Below, one piece after another: positions 46,607-58,735 of a stretch of 64,000 bases of DNA (position 1 is the stretch's first letter; each line of letters starts with the position of its first letter). The stretch covers positions 137,939 to 201,938 of the forward strand of contig VTPC01007054.1 in NCBI GenBank assembly GCA_011009095.1, in the 5' to 3' direction. The stretch is from Ignelater luminosus. Its lineage: Eukaryota; Arthropoda; Insecta; Coleoptera; Elateridae. The position numbers were made by a program, and so were the translations under genes. A model generated the notes under the pieces. That model was given only the letters and a program-made list of their open reading frames with translations, did no database searches and was not told the DNA's origin.

Positions 46607-47100
46607 TTAAAATGCTTTGAAAATGTGTCTGAAGTTGTCCCAGCGTTTTTTCCAATTTCCAAAGTACTTCTCAAACGCAATTTTTGAAATGGAGTTTAAC
46701 TCTTTCAACGATTCTGTCTTTATCTTTTCAATGTTGGCAAAACGTCTCCTTTGATGGTTTTTACCATCCTCGGGAAAAGGTAAAAGTCGCAAGGAGCCAT
46801 GTCCAGTGAATACGGAGGCTGAGGCATCATAACGGTGAGCAGGTGCATTGTCATGATACAATTGCCACAAGACTGAGCGTTTTCTTTGGATTGTAAACAG
46901 CGTAGAACTTGTGGTGTATTATATCGTTGAAATCGAAAAAAAAAACCGTGAGCAAAACCTTGACATTTGATCGAACTTGGCGCCCGTTTTTTGGTTTGGT
47001 TCTTCAGGAAGCTTCCATTGGGACTGTGCTCACTTTATTCCATTTCTAAAACAAAATCTGGTACAAATCTCTGGTTCCATTTTTCAAAAAAAAAGTAAGA
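46607..47100 (-). pseudogene. mariner transposase remnant, C-terminal half
   Basis: Minus-strand pieces of a mariner-type transposase. SQWKLPEEPNQKTGAKF lies near 47000, then a broken region, then the second catalytic block YHDNAPAHR at about 46850. The third block PPYSLDMAPCDFYLFPRM occurs in another frame at about 46780-46830. The C-terminus is FEKYFGNWKKRWDN. The Asp spacing is compatible with D,D34D once frames are joined. At least two frameshifts and no N-terminal half; no TIRs were found. It differs in sequence from the other two mariners in the window, so it is a third lineage. Confidence 0.75.
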
Positions 47101-47987
47101 AAAGCAGAAAATCGACGAGCACATCAAAACACGTGTAACCTTCTTTACAATCAACAGTACACTAAGTATCCAATATAACTAGAATGTGAAGCAAAATAAT
47201 TGTGACAATTAAGCTTGAAAAGCCCGCGAAATTCAAAAGTTTCGCGTATTCTTTGATCAAAAGATAGTAATCACAAAAAGAGGATGTTATAAAATCTTTG
47301 GCTACTTGAAACGCAGACTTTAGTATTCCTATTTAAAAGAAATCGTGCTAATAAAATGGTGCAATCACTCACATGCTCAAAACGGGAAAAAGATTCCTTT
47401 AGAATTAGAACCAATAATAGGGCATTTCCACGATAACGACAGATGCGATGGTCAGTGTTAGTGAAGATAATATACACAAATAATTGCAGACCGATCAGTT
47501 ATAGTGACAATGCTCTAAAAGTCCCTTACAGTAATTGATGTCTCCAACACCAAAATAGACTCCACAAACACGAAACCAAGTACCATTACGTGTTCTAATT
47601 AACCTGGAAAGCCAGGATAATGTTTTGCTGGTAACATACCAAACATTGTTTGGTAGAAAGCAATTATCGATGAAAACTTTTATGACACGTACTATCCAAG
47701 ACTCTTGAGATAGACCCAGTGCTAAAAAGTTGAAAGATCGTGTAGAATAAGTTGTCTATCTTCAATCCTAGTCAAATATTTCTAATCATTAAAATTAAAG
47801 TAACAATATAAACCTTGATCACTTTCTTTATTTTTTCTATTTTCCAAAATGTGGGAACCAAAACTTACTTACCACTTCTTATTGTTCCTAGGGAAGACAT
47901 GAAATGGAAATCTATTCCTTCCATCGTTTACTATAATCTAAGATTGACTTTTAATAGAATAAGCATCTTCCCTGCTCGTTGCAATGT
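47101..47987. other. Intergenic, nothing recognised
   Basis: No coding or repeat structure was identified up to the assembly gap. Confidence 0.4.
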
Positions 47988-48387
47988 NNNNNNNNNNNNN
48001 NNNNNNNNNNNNNNNNNNNNNNNNNNNNNNNNNNNNNNNNNNNNNNNNNNNNNNNNNNNNNNNNNNNNNNNNNNNNNNNNNNNNNNNNNNNNNNNNNNNN
48101 NNNNNNNNNNNNNNNNNNNNNNNNNNNNNNNNNNNNNNNNNNNNNNNNNNNNNNNNNNNNNNNNNNNNNNNNNNNNNNNNNNNNNNNNNNNNNNNNNNNN
48201 NNNNNNNNNNNNNNNNNNNNNNNNNNNNNNNNNNNNNNNNNNNNNNNNNNNNNNNNNNNNNNNNNNNNNNNNNNNNNNNNNNNNNNNNNNNNNNNNNNNN
48301 NNNNNNNNNNNNNNNNNNNNNNNNNNNNNNNNNNNNNNNNNNNNNNNNNNNNNNNNNNNNNNNNNNNNNNNNNNNNNNNNNNNNNNN
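47988..48387. other. Assembly gap (400 N)
   Basis: A run of exactly 400 undetermined bases. Content unknown; open frames across it are artefacts. Confidence 1.
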
Positions 48388-49407
48388 AAAAAGGGAGTAA
48401 AAGAATTATTTCTAACCATAAAAAGACATGAAACTTGAGTAAAATTAATTAATTACTTATAACGAATACTATCAGTAAAGGGAAGACTTTGTTAATATAC
48501 CGGTTGGGTAAGTAAGAAAGTTTCACTTTAACAAAAAACAAAGTCAGTTAAGCAAAAAATTCTAAAAGATACTTACTACACTTTTAAACATTAAATTAAA
48601 ATGTTTTAACAATTTGCCGTATTGTTTGCTGCACATTAACTTAAGCGATCATAAAATTCTCTTTGCATTTCGGCCAGCATTATGGATTTTATAGCATTTT
48701 ATTTCATTAGATTTCTTTAAATTTTTAAGTGATTTGCTGATTCATCTTTGTTAAAATGAAGGTTTATTACCTACCCAAAGAACATAGTGCGGGTAGCAGA
48801 AACCTAAATAAATTCACAAACACATGCTATTTCCCTATGGTGCAAATCAAACGCACCATCTTGTATAAAAATTACTTAATAAAAGCTGATATAAAAGATG
48901 TTTAATGTTTATCGTTTCTTCTTCTTTCATTTCATTTGACATCAAGTAAATATGTAGTTAGGTCTTATTAAAAAATTTCCAAGAATTGTTTAGTCTCGCA
49001 TTTGTTAGTTTTACGAGTTTTCTATAATTCGGAAGGTTAATACAGTTTAATGTTACCAAAATAGCTGCATCAATAATATGTTAAAAGGTTTTTTTTTTCG
49101 TAGAACCGCCAGGGAATATTTTGAATATGCATATAACATCAATAAAAGAAAGGTAGAAGAATATTCTTATTACACCGTCTCCTACAGATGTTTAAGATAA
49201 TATTAAATTAGAACTCTCAAACTTGGACTACCTTAATGAAATCAGCTTCGACACGTTTCACCGTTTTCCCCTCGACAGTTCACCCTTCATCATTCCCACC
49301 CTTAAGACGAGGCGTGGTTGTCACGCTATCGTGTTATCATTAACCAGTGGCCTGAAATGGGTGGAGTCAGTATGTCTTTGTTTGTTAGGTAAATAATATT
49401 CTGCACA
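48388..49407. other. Intergenic, nothing recognised
   Basis: AT-rich to about 49220, then a more balanced stretch leading into the small open frame at 49408. Confidence 0.4.
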
Positions 49408-49566
49408 ATGTATACACCTTTATCAGAATTAGAATGCTACCCTGCCGTTTGTGGCAAAGGCACCTCAGAGGATGGCTTTTGCAAGGGTCACGTTCTCAGT
49501 GCTTTTGTGGCTGTTGTATGCATAACTATGGTTTCTGCTCAGACTGTGACTGAATTGTTATATTAG
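49408..49566 (+). CDS. Possible small cysteine-containing ORF, unrecognised
   Basis: A 52-codon frame from ATG 49408 to TAG 49564. It begins MYTPLSELECYPAVCGKG, has four cysteines, and carries a moderately hydrophobic stretch (VLSAFVAVVCITMV) near the C-terminus that could be a marginal membrane segment. It lies in a patch (about 49220-49620) with more G+C than the surroundings. No family is recognised. It may be a chance frame in an old repeat or one exon of a spliced gene. Confidence 0.2.
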   Translation: MYTPLSELECYPAVCGKGTSEDGFCKGHVLSAFVAVVCITMVSAQTVTELLY

Positions 49567-51739
49567 ATTCACCCACTTGGTGACACGCTCTGCTACCCCC
49601 TGGAAATAATTTTAGGCCTTTGTTTTCTGCTTATATTTTGTGCCTCGGTTTGGATGAATTAAATGAATATTTATAACTTTACTTATTATGTTGTTAAACG
49701 GTGACAAAGGAATGGAATTTCTATTACGCTTCAAATATTCTTTCTTTGTATTAAATTTTAGATTTTATTACAAAACAAAAACTGTAGGTGACAAAATAAT
49801 TTCTTTAATATCTTTCGTATTGAATATTTGTTTCTTTGTTTTAGATTTGACAAAAAGTTTATTACTGCCATTCATAAATAAGTCCTTCATGTAATAAATA
49901 AGCAACTATATGTGCAAAAATTAAAATACGAGAATTTTTACAAAATGCAATAAAATATAGAACTTTTTGATTAACACTCAATTTTTGTTTTTGTTTAAAA
50001 TTTTTAATTGATTAGTGTTGATTTTTTGAGATAGTATCTACATGATGATTTCACTTACATTTTACTTCGAAAATTATCATCAAAAAAATAACTTGAGCTC
50101 GTATAAATTTAAATTGAAGCGACCACAAGCACAACCATTACTTGTTATAAGATTATTAATTTTAATCCCATTGCGTTGTCCTTCTACATTAAATAATGTG
50201 AACACTTTATTCATTACCCTTTGTGTACAAGAATAAATACTTAAATGCGATCACATCATGTCTGAAATTTTGTTGCCACATCGGAATTCAGAACAATTGT
50301 AATTAAAGATATCTAATCTATAAACTTAATCTATTTTTAATCAGGTATAATATATAATAATTCTAAAACCCATCGAAAGTAGTTACAATTTTGATCTGAT
50401 AGAAATACATAAATAAGCTTAACATCAACCCTTAAGGGTATACTCAAACTTATCGTACTTGGATTTTATAACTTTACAGCTCAATAACCGAAACAAACAA
50501 GCATTGTTAAAATGTTTTGTTAACTGTTCAATAGCCTATCCTAATGAATTGGATTCATCTAAATTATTTATGTACTACTTTACAGTTAAGTCGACACTTG
50601 GCCTTTGTTTGGACAAATGGTCTTTGTTAAATCAGGTAGTGTCATAAAACTCTAACTTGGTAACGAAAAAACCGTATGACCAGCAACGAGTAAGCTAGCC
50701 CATATAAACAAATTACTTTTTCTCTACATGCATTGATTTAAGTAATCTTTGCACTTGTAGTAAATTACTGTCTGCTATCAAAATGCTATGGTATTATGGT
50801 AGGGTCATACGCTAATGATTAGATTAATAGTTAGCTAAAACCTAACTTATTAAATGATCATTTGATATCGTCGATTTGAAAGGAAAGTTTTGCAACCCAA
50901 AATACGTAAGTATTTCTTCAGAAGATCAGATCGGTCGTTGCGTCATTTTTCTTTCCAAAACTATCAAAGGAGATACTGTGGTGATGCTTTGGGTAGACTG
51001 CGAATTGCTTAGTTCTCTGAGTAATTGTCTGTTGACAATGGAACTTGTATTTTAAAATTTCTTTTTTTTTTCTTTCCAATGTAGCTAACAGTACTAATTG
51101 TAACAAATTAGCAGTTGGGCAGCTGCTTTCACACGGTTAAAAATTATTTGTAGGTACCTAAGTAGATTATCTTCTAAAATGCCTTTCAACTCAGGGAATA
51201 GTAAAACACATTATTATTTTACTCATATTTACTAGAATCGATAACTGTTTGAAACAGAACGGGTAAGTTGCACAAAGTAGTTTGGTCAATAATCAAATGC
51301 AAAATAAATCAAGCAGCATTGAACGCACTTAAGTTCCCTAAAAGTCAAGTAAGAAAAACAAAACAAACCAAGCTGTAAAATGTATTCTAGTCTAACTAAA
51401 TTGATAAAAAGCTTTTAGGGTCGCTCTGTGTTTAAAAAACATTATTCATTAGCAAATCGCAGTGTCCTGTAATTCCACTGCTGATCTCCTTTCGAGCACG
51501 CAAGGGTATGAACAGAAGCAACGATCATCTCACTTACAGCTTCGTAGCACACATGCACTGATCGACGAACCCTAATAACCAACACTTCATCCACTTATAG
51601 TTGCATAAAATACAATTCGTTGTGTTTTATTTAAACAAAAATATCGTCAATAATTCGTTTGAAAATAAAAGCCAAAAACAAAATGAAGATAAAAATAGAG
51701 CAACCAAAAGTAATCATAGACTCCTTAAAATAAACAAAA
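49567..51739. other. Intergenic, nothing recognised
   Basis: AT-rich sequence; the short open frames have no domains. No RNA gene was recognised. Confidence 0.4.
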
Positions 51740-52362
51740 GATCATTATCATCATCATTGTCAGGGTTGTTTTTAGGTTTCCAAAGGAAACTGGAGGCAGT
51801 TCTAAGAGAAAACCTTTCTCTCGCCAGGATTGAAAATTTTGTGTAAAGAAGGGTTTACGCGACGACAGTGAATTCTCTGAAATAAATGCAAATCGTAGAA
51901 GTATAGGCCACTCGAATTATATACAGAGCGACAGCCCGATGTAGTGATGGCAATGATGTTGTTTTGTAAAGTGTAAATAGGTAGTTTCCAGTATTGTTTT
52001 TCTTGGGCGGGCGGTACGTGACCTGGTAAATGGTCTGTGAATACAGGACGTTGTATCATCATCATCATTCTCAGTGTAGTGTGATGACTGAGATGGTGAC
52101 GAAAAAATCTCAAAAGAGCAGAAACAGTGTAAAACCCAACAGTGATCCAGCCCCTCCCATGACTATGGACGTTTAGCGAACCGTCTGTGCAGCCGAGTGT
52201 ATGTAGATCCCATACACAAGAGGAACCCAGACAGCAGGACTCCAAAAGGGGAAGAGTGACGGAGAAGCACAGAAAGATCAATGCCGGCGTGTTCACACCT
52301 TTGTGCACTACGCTGAAGTCCGTAAGAAGCTCAAAGTTTATTATTACTATTACTATTAATGT
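51740..52362 (+). repeat. Probable LINE 3' UTR fragment with ATT-type tail
   Basis: A block more balanced in composition than its neighbours ends in an imperfect (TTA/CTA)n tail at about 52336-52360, as at other LINE 3' ends in this window. The long minus-strand open frame across it (51802-52368) has no recognisable domain. Identity as a LINE tail is inferred only from the tail and orientation. Confidence 0.35.
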
Positions 52363-53120
52363 AATCATTTAACTGTTTCGGTTTTTCTTCACTTACACAT
52401 GATGTTATGGAAATATGCAGCCACAGTTTAAAGAATGAACCTATTGGATAAAAGAAATTATACCTTCAAAAACTTCTTTCTTACCTGTTCATCTTCCAAA
52501 CATATTAGCACTTGGAATTGACCAATAGAAAATACAAATGTCAATCATATGTATTTGATCTGTGAATATTCAAAATTTTAAAAGGAGGAAGGTAATTGGT
52601 CATCTGGGGTCTTTGAAAAAATTTTTACAGACTTGAATATCTCTAAGCCTTTTTAGTTAATGTAAAACACCCTTTATAGTGTTATGCAATTGTAAAAGAG
52701 ATACGAGGAAATAGTATTCATTCTAATAAAATGATATTATTATGACAGAAAAAAGTTTTATTTAATGGTAGAGAATGAATCTTCTTAGTAAATATTTGTT
52801 CAACGAGATAACAAAAATGTGCCGTAGAATCTAATATTAGATAACGATTACTACAATAATAATAAACAATAAAAAACACGCTAGTAGAGCAACCTAAATC
52901 TAAATTAGCTCATCTTCACATTATGATTTTATAAAAATAACAATGCGTTTCATTCTTTTCCATATTTATTTTTCAAGATTCTTTGAATAGTAGACGAGAA
53001 TACTTTGAGTTTTGAATATACAATAATTTTTTACAGCTTGTTAGGCCATATCTATCCAAGTTTTCATCTAGTTGTGCGGTGTGTTTTTACTGTTTTAAAG
53101 TTTCCTTGGATGTTGATATG
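52363..53120. other. Intergenic, nothing recognised
   Basis: AT-rich, no features recognised. Confidence 0.4.
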
Positions 53121-53767
53121 CACTGTGTTCGTTTTAACATTTGCTATAGGGAATTAGTATGGGAAATCTGAAGTATGCCAAATAGTTCGTTCTCGAATAA
53201 AAGTCGGTGAAATTAATAGTTGCAATAGATAAAATATTCTAACGTACTGTCCAAAAATATTACCCGTCATAACAATCCCAATTCTTCAAAAATTATAAAT
53301 TCATTAATTACTTGCAAAACATTAATTTAAAAGCCAAAAACTAAAAATTCGGCGTGACTTGCCTCCGTGGTTCAGTGGTTATTACTGCTTGCTAAACCGC
53401 ACGGGCTCTTCGAATGCAAGATCGAACCCCGTTACAAGCAAGACTTTTTTTAAAATTTTATTTGTCATTAATCTTTAATTTTATAACAATTTAAATCATT
53501 TGTTATTATTCTTTCATTCGAAAAACGTACAAGAAATAAATTAGAAATGAAAACTGATGAAGCTTTTTCATACTGCATACAACAAAAACCAATTTTTACA
53601 ATATTAGTACAATATTAAGGATAATATTTTGGGACAATACGTTAGAATATTTTATCTATCGATTGCAACTATTAATTTCACCGACTTTTATTCGAGAACG
53701 AACTATTTGGCATATTTCAGATTTCCCATACTAATTCCCTATAGCAAATGTTAAAACGAACACGGTG
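53121..53767. mobile_element. Long-TIR element enclosing a tRNA-like unit
   Basis: Inverted repeats of about 150 bp (53121-53273 and 53620-53767) are almost identical; for example AGTTCGTTCTCGAATAAAAG is present in both. Outer ends are CACTGTGTTCG on the left and CACCGTGTTCG on the right-end complement. The spacer of about 345 bp contains a tRNA-like sequence with a pol III terminator. No transposase. Immediate flanks do not show a convincing target duplication. Confidence 0.75.
53358..53451 (+). tRNA. tRNA-like pol III unit (pseudo-tRNA or SINE head)
   Basis: An A box TGGTTCAGTGG (53368-53378) and B box GATCGAACCCC (53420-53430) match pol III consensus, and a seven-T terminator follows at 53445-53451. 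The D-arm region GTGGTTCAGTGG resembles tRNA-Gly. CTTGCCT (53358-53364) can pair with AAGCAAG (53436-53442), and ACGGG (53401-53405) with CCCGT as a T stem. However, the T loop is about 15 nt too long, the D and anticodon stems pair poorly and the spacing to U8 is off. I read it as tRNA-derived and not a working tRNA. Confidence 0.5.
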
Positions 53768-56700
53768 TAGATAAAAGAGCTCAAAAAAAGAAAGGTAGTC
53801 TTTTAAAGGTAGGAAATCTTGTCTTGGTTTGCAAAATTGTTAAAATATCGAAGTCCGCAAATCGGTTTTTCCGAAATTAAGGATGTCAGAAAATATTCAG
53901 AATTCTATCCATTCTTCAGAGATTGCAAATTCTGTATCTAGTCATGAAGTCTAAAAACTAACAGTAATAAAGAATTGAGAAAAAGACTATTTAATGATTA
54001 ATCTCTGATTAGTGTAAAGGAACCAGAAAGCACTATTTTTCCACATCTTTGATTTTGTGAAAGTCGTTACACTGGAACAAGAGAGAGAAAGGATCTCCAG
54101 AAACTTTCCGAAGAAATTTAACTTTTGCTCCATGATAACGCAAGCACTGGGTAAGCCAAATGGTGTATGCAGGCTCCTAAGTTTCACATCTTTAATCTAT
54201 AAGATGTTTGTTCTGTTTATGTCTTTAAATAAATAGCAATAGAATTTCTGATTTTTGGAAATTTAAATTAAATTATTGTTTACAACTACACTTAAAAAAT
54301 TAATACCAAAGCACACAATAGAAATAAATAATTCCTAAAAGAAATTAAACAAAACAAGCTCATATTACTGTACCTTCTTTTAAAGTTACTAGCAGTGTAT
54401 TCCTGACTCCTGATGAGTTACGTTCTAGCAGAATAGTTGGTGTAAAATTTGAATATCTGTGATTTTGTTTTTTGTAGGTTCTTGACAGGAGAAACATGAG
54501 TGCTAGTTATGGTAGTGACGAGATAAGATGGCGAACAAAGTCTAGGGTCTATGTTTTAGGCAGATATAATGACCATTATTTTAGACTTGGGTTATCTTAT
54601 CAGTTAGGCAAAGATTGTGTTTACGCCGTTGTCCCTTTTCCTTTCTGACTACATTATGTTTTTACTGCAAGTAGACCTGAGTCCAAAAATTTTCCGCAAA
54701 CACCCATAGGGAATGCACCTCGAACTGCAAAACAGACATGAACTCTAAATCCAGATATAGAGGATCCCCTTTGGTGTCCAAGATCGATAAGGAGGCTCTT
54801 TGTGGAATACCGATCAGGTGGCAAACCTACTTTCACGCATTCTTAAGCTGTGCCTTGAACCGGCACCGTGTAATGTTATTATTTTTATTCCCAAAAATCT
54901 TGCTAGGTCGTTGTTTAACGTTCACATGTTTTATTTTGTTGAATGTTTTCTTCATTATATTCGTGTTATTGTTCATATACTGTTGACGTAGTTGTTATAG
55001 ATTTTTTTTAAATACAAAGTGGGTATTAGGTACCTGCCACAACAATCTAGAAAAGTTAAAAAAATATTTCCTTTAGCTTAAACTTATGTAAGTGCTTAAG
55101 GTAGACAATACGCGTAAAAAATGAACAATGAATAATATATGTAAAGTTCCACGCGCTTATTTGATCTGTTAATCTAAAGATTTACAATACTTACCTACCT
55201 AAATTTATTTTAGACATTAAATGAGTATACAGAATTATTAAATTTAATTGTTTTAGTTAAGACTTCAAGGTTATTCGGATATAAGATATTAAACTGTTAA
55301 GTTGTTTTTAACATTATCACTTTAATTATTATACAGAAAGATGTTAATATTTGTTGTTTTGCCAATTTATTATTTGCGCTGTATTTAGATACTCAACACT
55401 TGTTTTTTAATTTTATTTACAAAAATTCCCGCTATTGTTTCTAGAGATATTTATATTATAATTATATTATATTTTATTAGCTTGCTTATGTCCACATTTA
55501 CTTACTGAACATTTAATTTATTCCTCAAGATAATCCGAGTTTCCTTTGCAAAATAAAATATATTTTTGGAAAATTTTACGTTTTATTCCTATTTTATAAT
55601 CTATTTGATATGAACGTTAACAAACTGTATGTTCTCAAAAATAAAAAAATATTTAATCTTTTGAGAACAGGCTCAAAGAATTATTATTGTTTCCAACTTG
55701 CTTAAAACCAGCTACTTCCACTGAGTCTTGTATTTCAGTAACTACTTCTTACTACTAGAGTACCCATCGTAGCAGGTGACATCTAGCTACTTGTTGACAT
55801 GTAATCATTATACTACTTTTTAGAATTTCATACTCCTTCATTAATCGGACGGAATATTATCAAACTCAATTTTAAACGAAGATTATTGACGCTGTTGATG
55901 GTGGCTAACGATTATCAAATGAAAAAATCTGGAAATTATAATTTTTGAATTTTTCCAGGTGTAAGATATTTGACCATCTTCTTGTAAGTCGATAACAAAA
56001 AAGTAATGGTCTTTTATAAAAATTTTTGTCTATATTCTCATATTGACCTTATAATGCTTCTTATCCGCACTATAAAAATAATTTATGTACCACATTGCAA
56101 TGTAATAGTTTACTAATGAAGTAATAACAATCACAAAAAATGTTGAGGTATGCCGAGGATTTTGTGTTATTTGACAAAGCTCGAATTGATAAAACACGTG
56201 TCGCAGGAACAAAGCACGCGAATGTATGCAGCAAACAGCAATATAATCCTGGTACGTGTCCTGCGGCTGCAATATTGCGGCCTTTGTGCTTCTATTTGTT
56301 GTGCCACTGTACAATATATTTCGCTGTGCGGTATGTCAATTTGCCAAACACGTGCCAGTGCACATCAACATTTCTAGTTGTATTAAATAATATTTTCTCA
56401 TCATCTTTGTTATTAAATCCCGTGAGGTGAACTCTTTTGAAATGTATCCAGAGAAAACGCTTTTCAAAGTTAGCATGCACGGTTAGTTTGAAAATGTTAT
56501 TTTTAAAGATGAAAGGAAACAGGATAATTCTATCGATTTTATAAAAAATGCAACAAGGTTAGGAAAAAGTTACGCTGCATTACATCTACATATCTAGTTT
56601 GTTCAATCATCACACAAAAATGTTTGTAGTAAAATGTACATATTGTTAGACACGTAAGCTTAGACTTAAGTTATTTAACTGCAAGTGTTAATTTAAATTA

Positions 56701-58735
56701 TTTTAGTAAAAACTGTTATTATAAGGAAAACAAACTACTGCTTAATAGTATTTACCATCTGAGATTTTCAGTCTATATTACTCATCTGGCAAAAGAAAAA
56801 AACGTCTGTACGCTAACACCGTTGGAAGCCTTGGGAGTAAATATGGTTGCAACGGGAAAAATAAGATGAATATCGTATAAGAAAAGACATTAAAGTTTAA
56901 TATTTTATTTCAAAATTGATTGCATTCTCGACTATAGGTATTAATAAGATAATAAAAAAAATTATAAAACTAGCAAAATCATTATGATACGTAAAACGTC
57001 TTGAGAAAGTGCTTCAAATTTATATCATAAAATTAAAATTAGTTGCCCCACGTTCTACTATTTTTATAATTTAACTTGATTTTCTTTATAATTTTTACCT
57101 AGATGCATTTTCTGCTTGTGGTAGCTTTTTCTTCTTTCTATATGTTTCTGCTCTAGATACTTTTTCATTTGTTTTCTAGCAGTTTGCCATACTTAAGTAT
57201 TTTTGTTTCCAAATAAATTTAAATCACTATAGATTGTTGATTCTTCCCGCAAAATCTTACTGCATTGTTCATCAGTTATGCCATCTGCAAAGAATAGCAG
57301 CTCTACAATCAGCAATCTTAAGGGTTTATTATTGACGAAGATGGGGTATCTAGATTATAGTTTGTGTAAAAAAGAGACAAAAGACGATTACGAGAACTTG
57401 AAACCTTGGCGGACTTAAAAATGTTTAATTCACCATTTCAAACATTGTATTTAACTTTTTGATTATTGTACGCACGTTATGTAGATATACTGACCAATAG
57501 AATCGGACTTGACTGAAACAGCCCAAGTTCGGCAAACTTGTATCTGAGCTTCGATCAGGTCTTTAGTCGGTCAGAAGTTTAAATTCAGACTAATTTTTAA
57601 AACTTTTCGTATCGAACTAGTCTTTTAAAGCTAAACGGATCTTTTAGGAATAATAAAGTTTAATTTGGGCCATTTGCGAACAAAACAAAGAAATTTGTGT
57701 ACCAATTTCTGTGTGTAGTACAGCAACTATTATTATAATGAAAATAAAGCGTGTTGTATCAAGCTTCTTGATTTGATTTGACTCTATATGCAACCATTTG
57801 GACTATACTGCATCTTTGCAAGTTTGATTCGATTCCATCTAATTGAATCAATTTATCAAATTAGAAATTGCTGAAACAAGAAAGTTCACGTTCGACATAT
57901 CTTGTTTCTTCTGCTTGTCGATAGATACGTCAAGAGTCAAATGAGAAAGCAGTTGAGAACGATCATCGATTTATCTACGCTTTTAATGGGATTGTCTAAT
58001 TGCGCAAAAGAACTGACCGATTAAAAGACAAACGATGATTTCAGAATTAGTTCAAGATGCAAGATGAATAATGCAGGACTCGAAATTGAGTCAGGAAAAT
58101 GAATCAGACTTGTCGAATATTTCACGATAAAAGGACAACTTCACATTTACATTTCGCAACACGCGTCACTAGTGTAAACAGTCTGCCCCGAACCATTGTC
58201 TTCATTCTCACAACTTTGTACTTGATTTTTTCCTGGTTTGGTTTTATTTATTTTTGCATTGCGTTTAAATATTATTTCTGTTGTTTCTGGTTCATATATG
58301 TTTATTGTCAGTGGATCTGTGTTGTTTCTGATAATGTCAATCGTCTTTATATCATAAGACTTCCTACTGATAATAGATACTATATTATCACAAGAGTGGT
58401 TTCCTATAAAAAAGTCAGTACAGCCTTTGACATTGTAATTTCTATATAGTTAGTGACAAGAGACAATATGTATAAAGTATAAGTGTACATATATCATAAT
58501 AATAGTTTTTTTCTATTAGATGCGGATTCTACATTTAACTATACTAAAGAAACCTAAATTCGTCTGACTTATGAATGTTAACAGCAGACGTCACACTACA
58601 TTGATTTTTTAGTTCTTTCGATTTCTATTAGGTAGTTAGAAGCAAACATTTCAATAAAAATAATCTAAAACGTCTGTTGCTTAGTAAAACCGAAATAATC
58701 AGAATACTGCAACAGACTTAACCAATAAATACATA
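53768..58735. other. Long intergenic stretch without recognised genes
   Basis: Almost entirely AT-rich. A G+C-richer patch at about 56140-56375 holds several CACGTG-type words (ACACGTGTCGCAGG, GTACGTGTCCTGCGG, ACACGTGCCAGTG) and weakly inverted ends containing AAATGTTGA, perhaps a small repeat. Opposing open frames overlap there and none has a domain. No other feature is supported. Confidence 0.4.

Noticed and set aside
47815..48438. Open frames running across the N-run
   Set aside because: They are open only because undetermined bases cannot encode stops.
51802..52368. 188-codon minus-strand frame
   Set aside because: No domain, hydrophobic AT-driven start, and it spans a block that looks like a LINE 3' UTR with a simple-repeat tail.
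53358..53451. Functional tRNA-Gly gene
   Set aside because: Stems pair poorly and the T loop is too long; only the pol III boxes and terminator are convincing, so it was called tRNA-like.
56030..56480. Overlapping frames on both strands with CACGTG-rich DNA
   Set aside because: Four frames in conflict, none with a domain; a small repeat is more likely than a gene.
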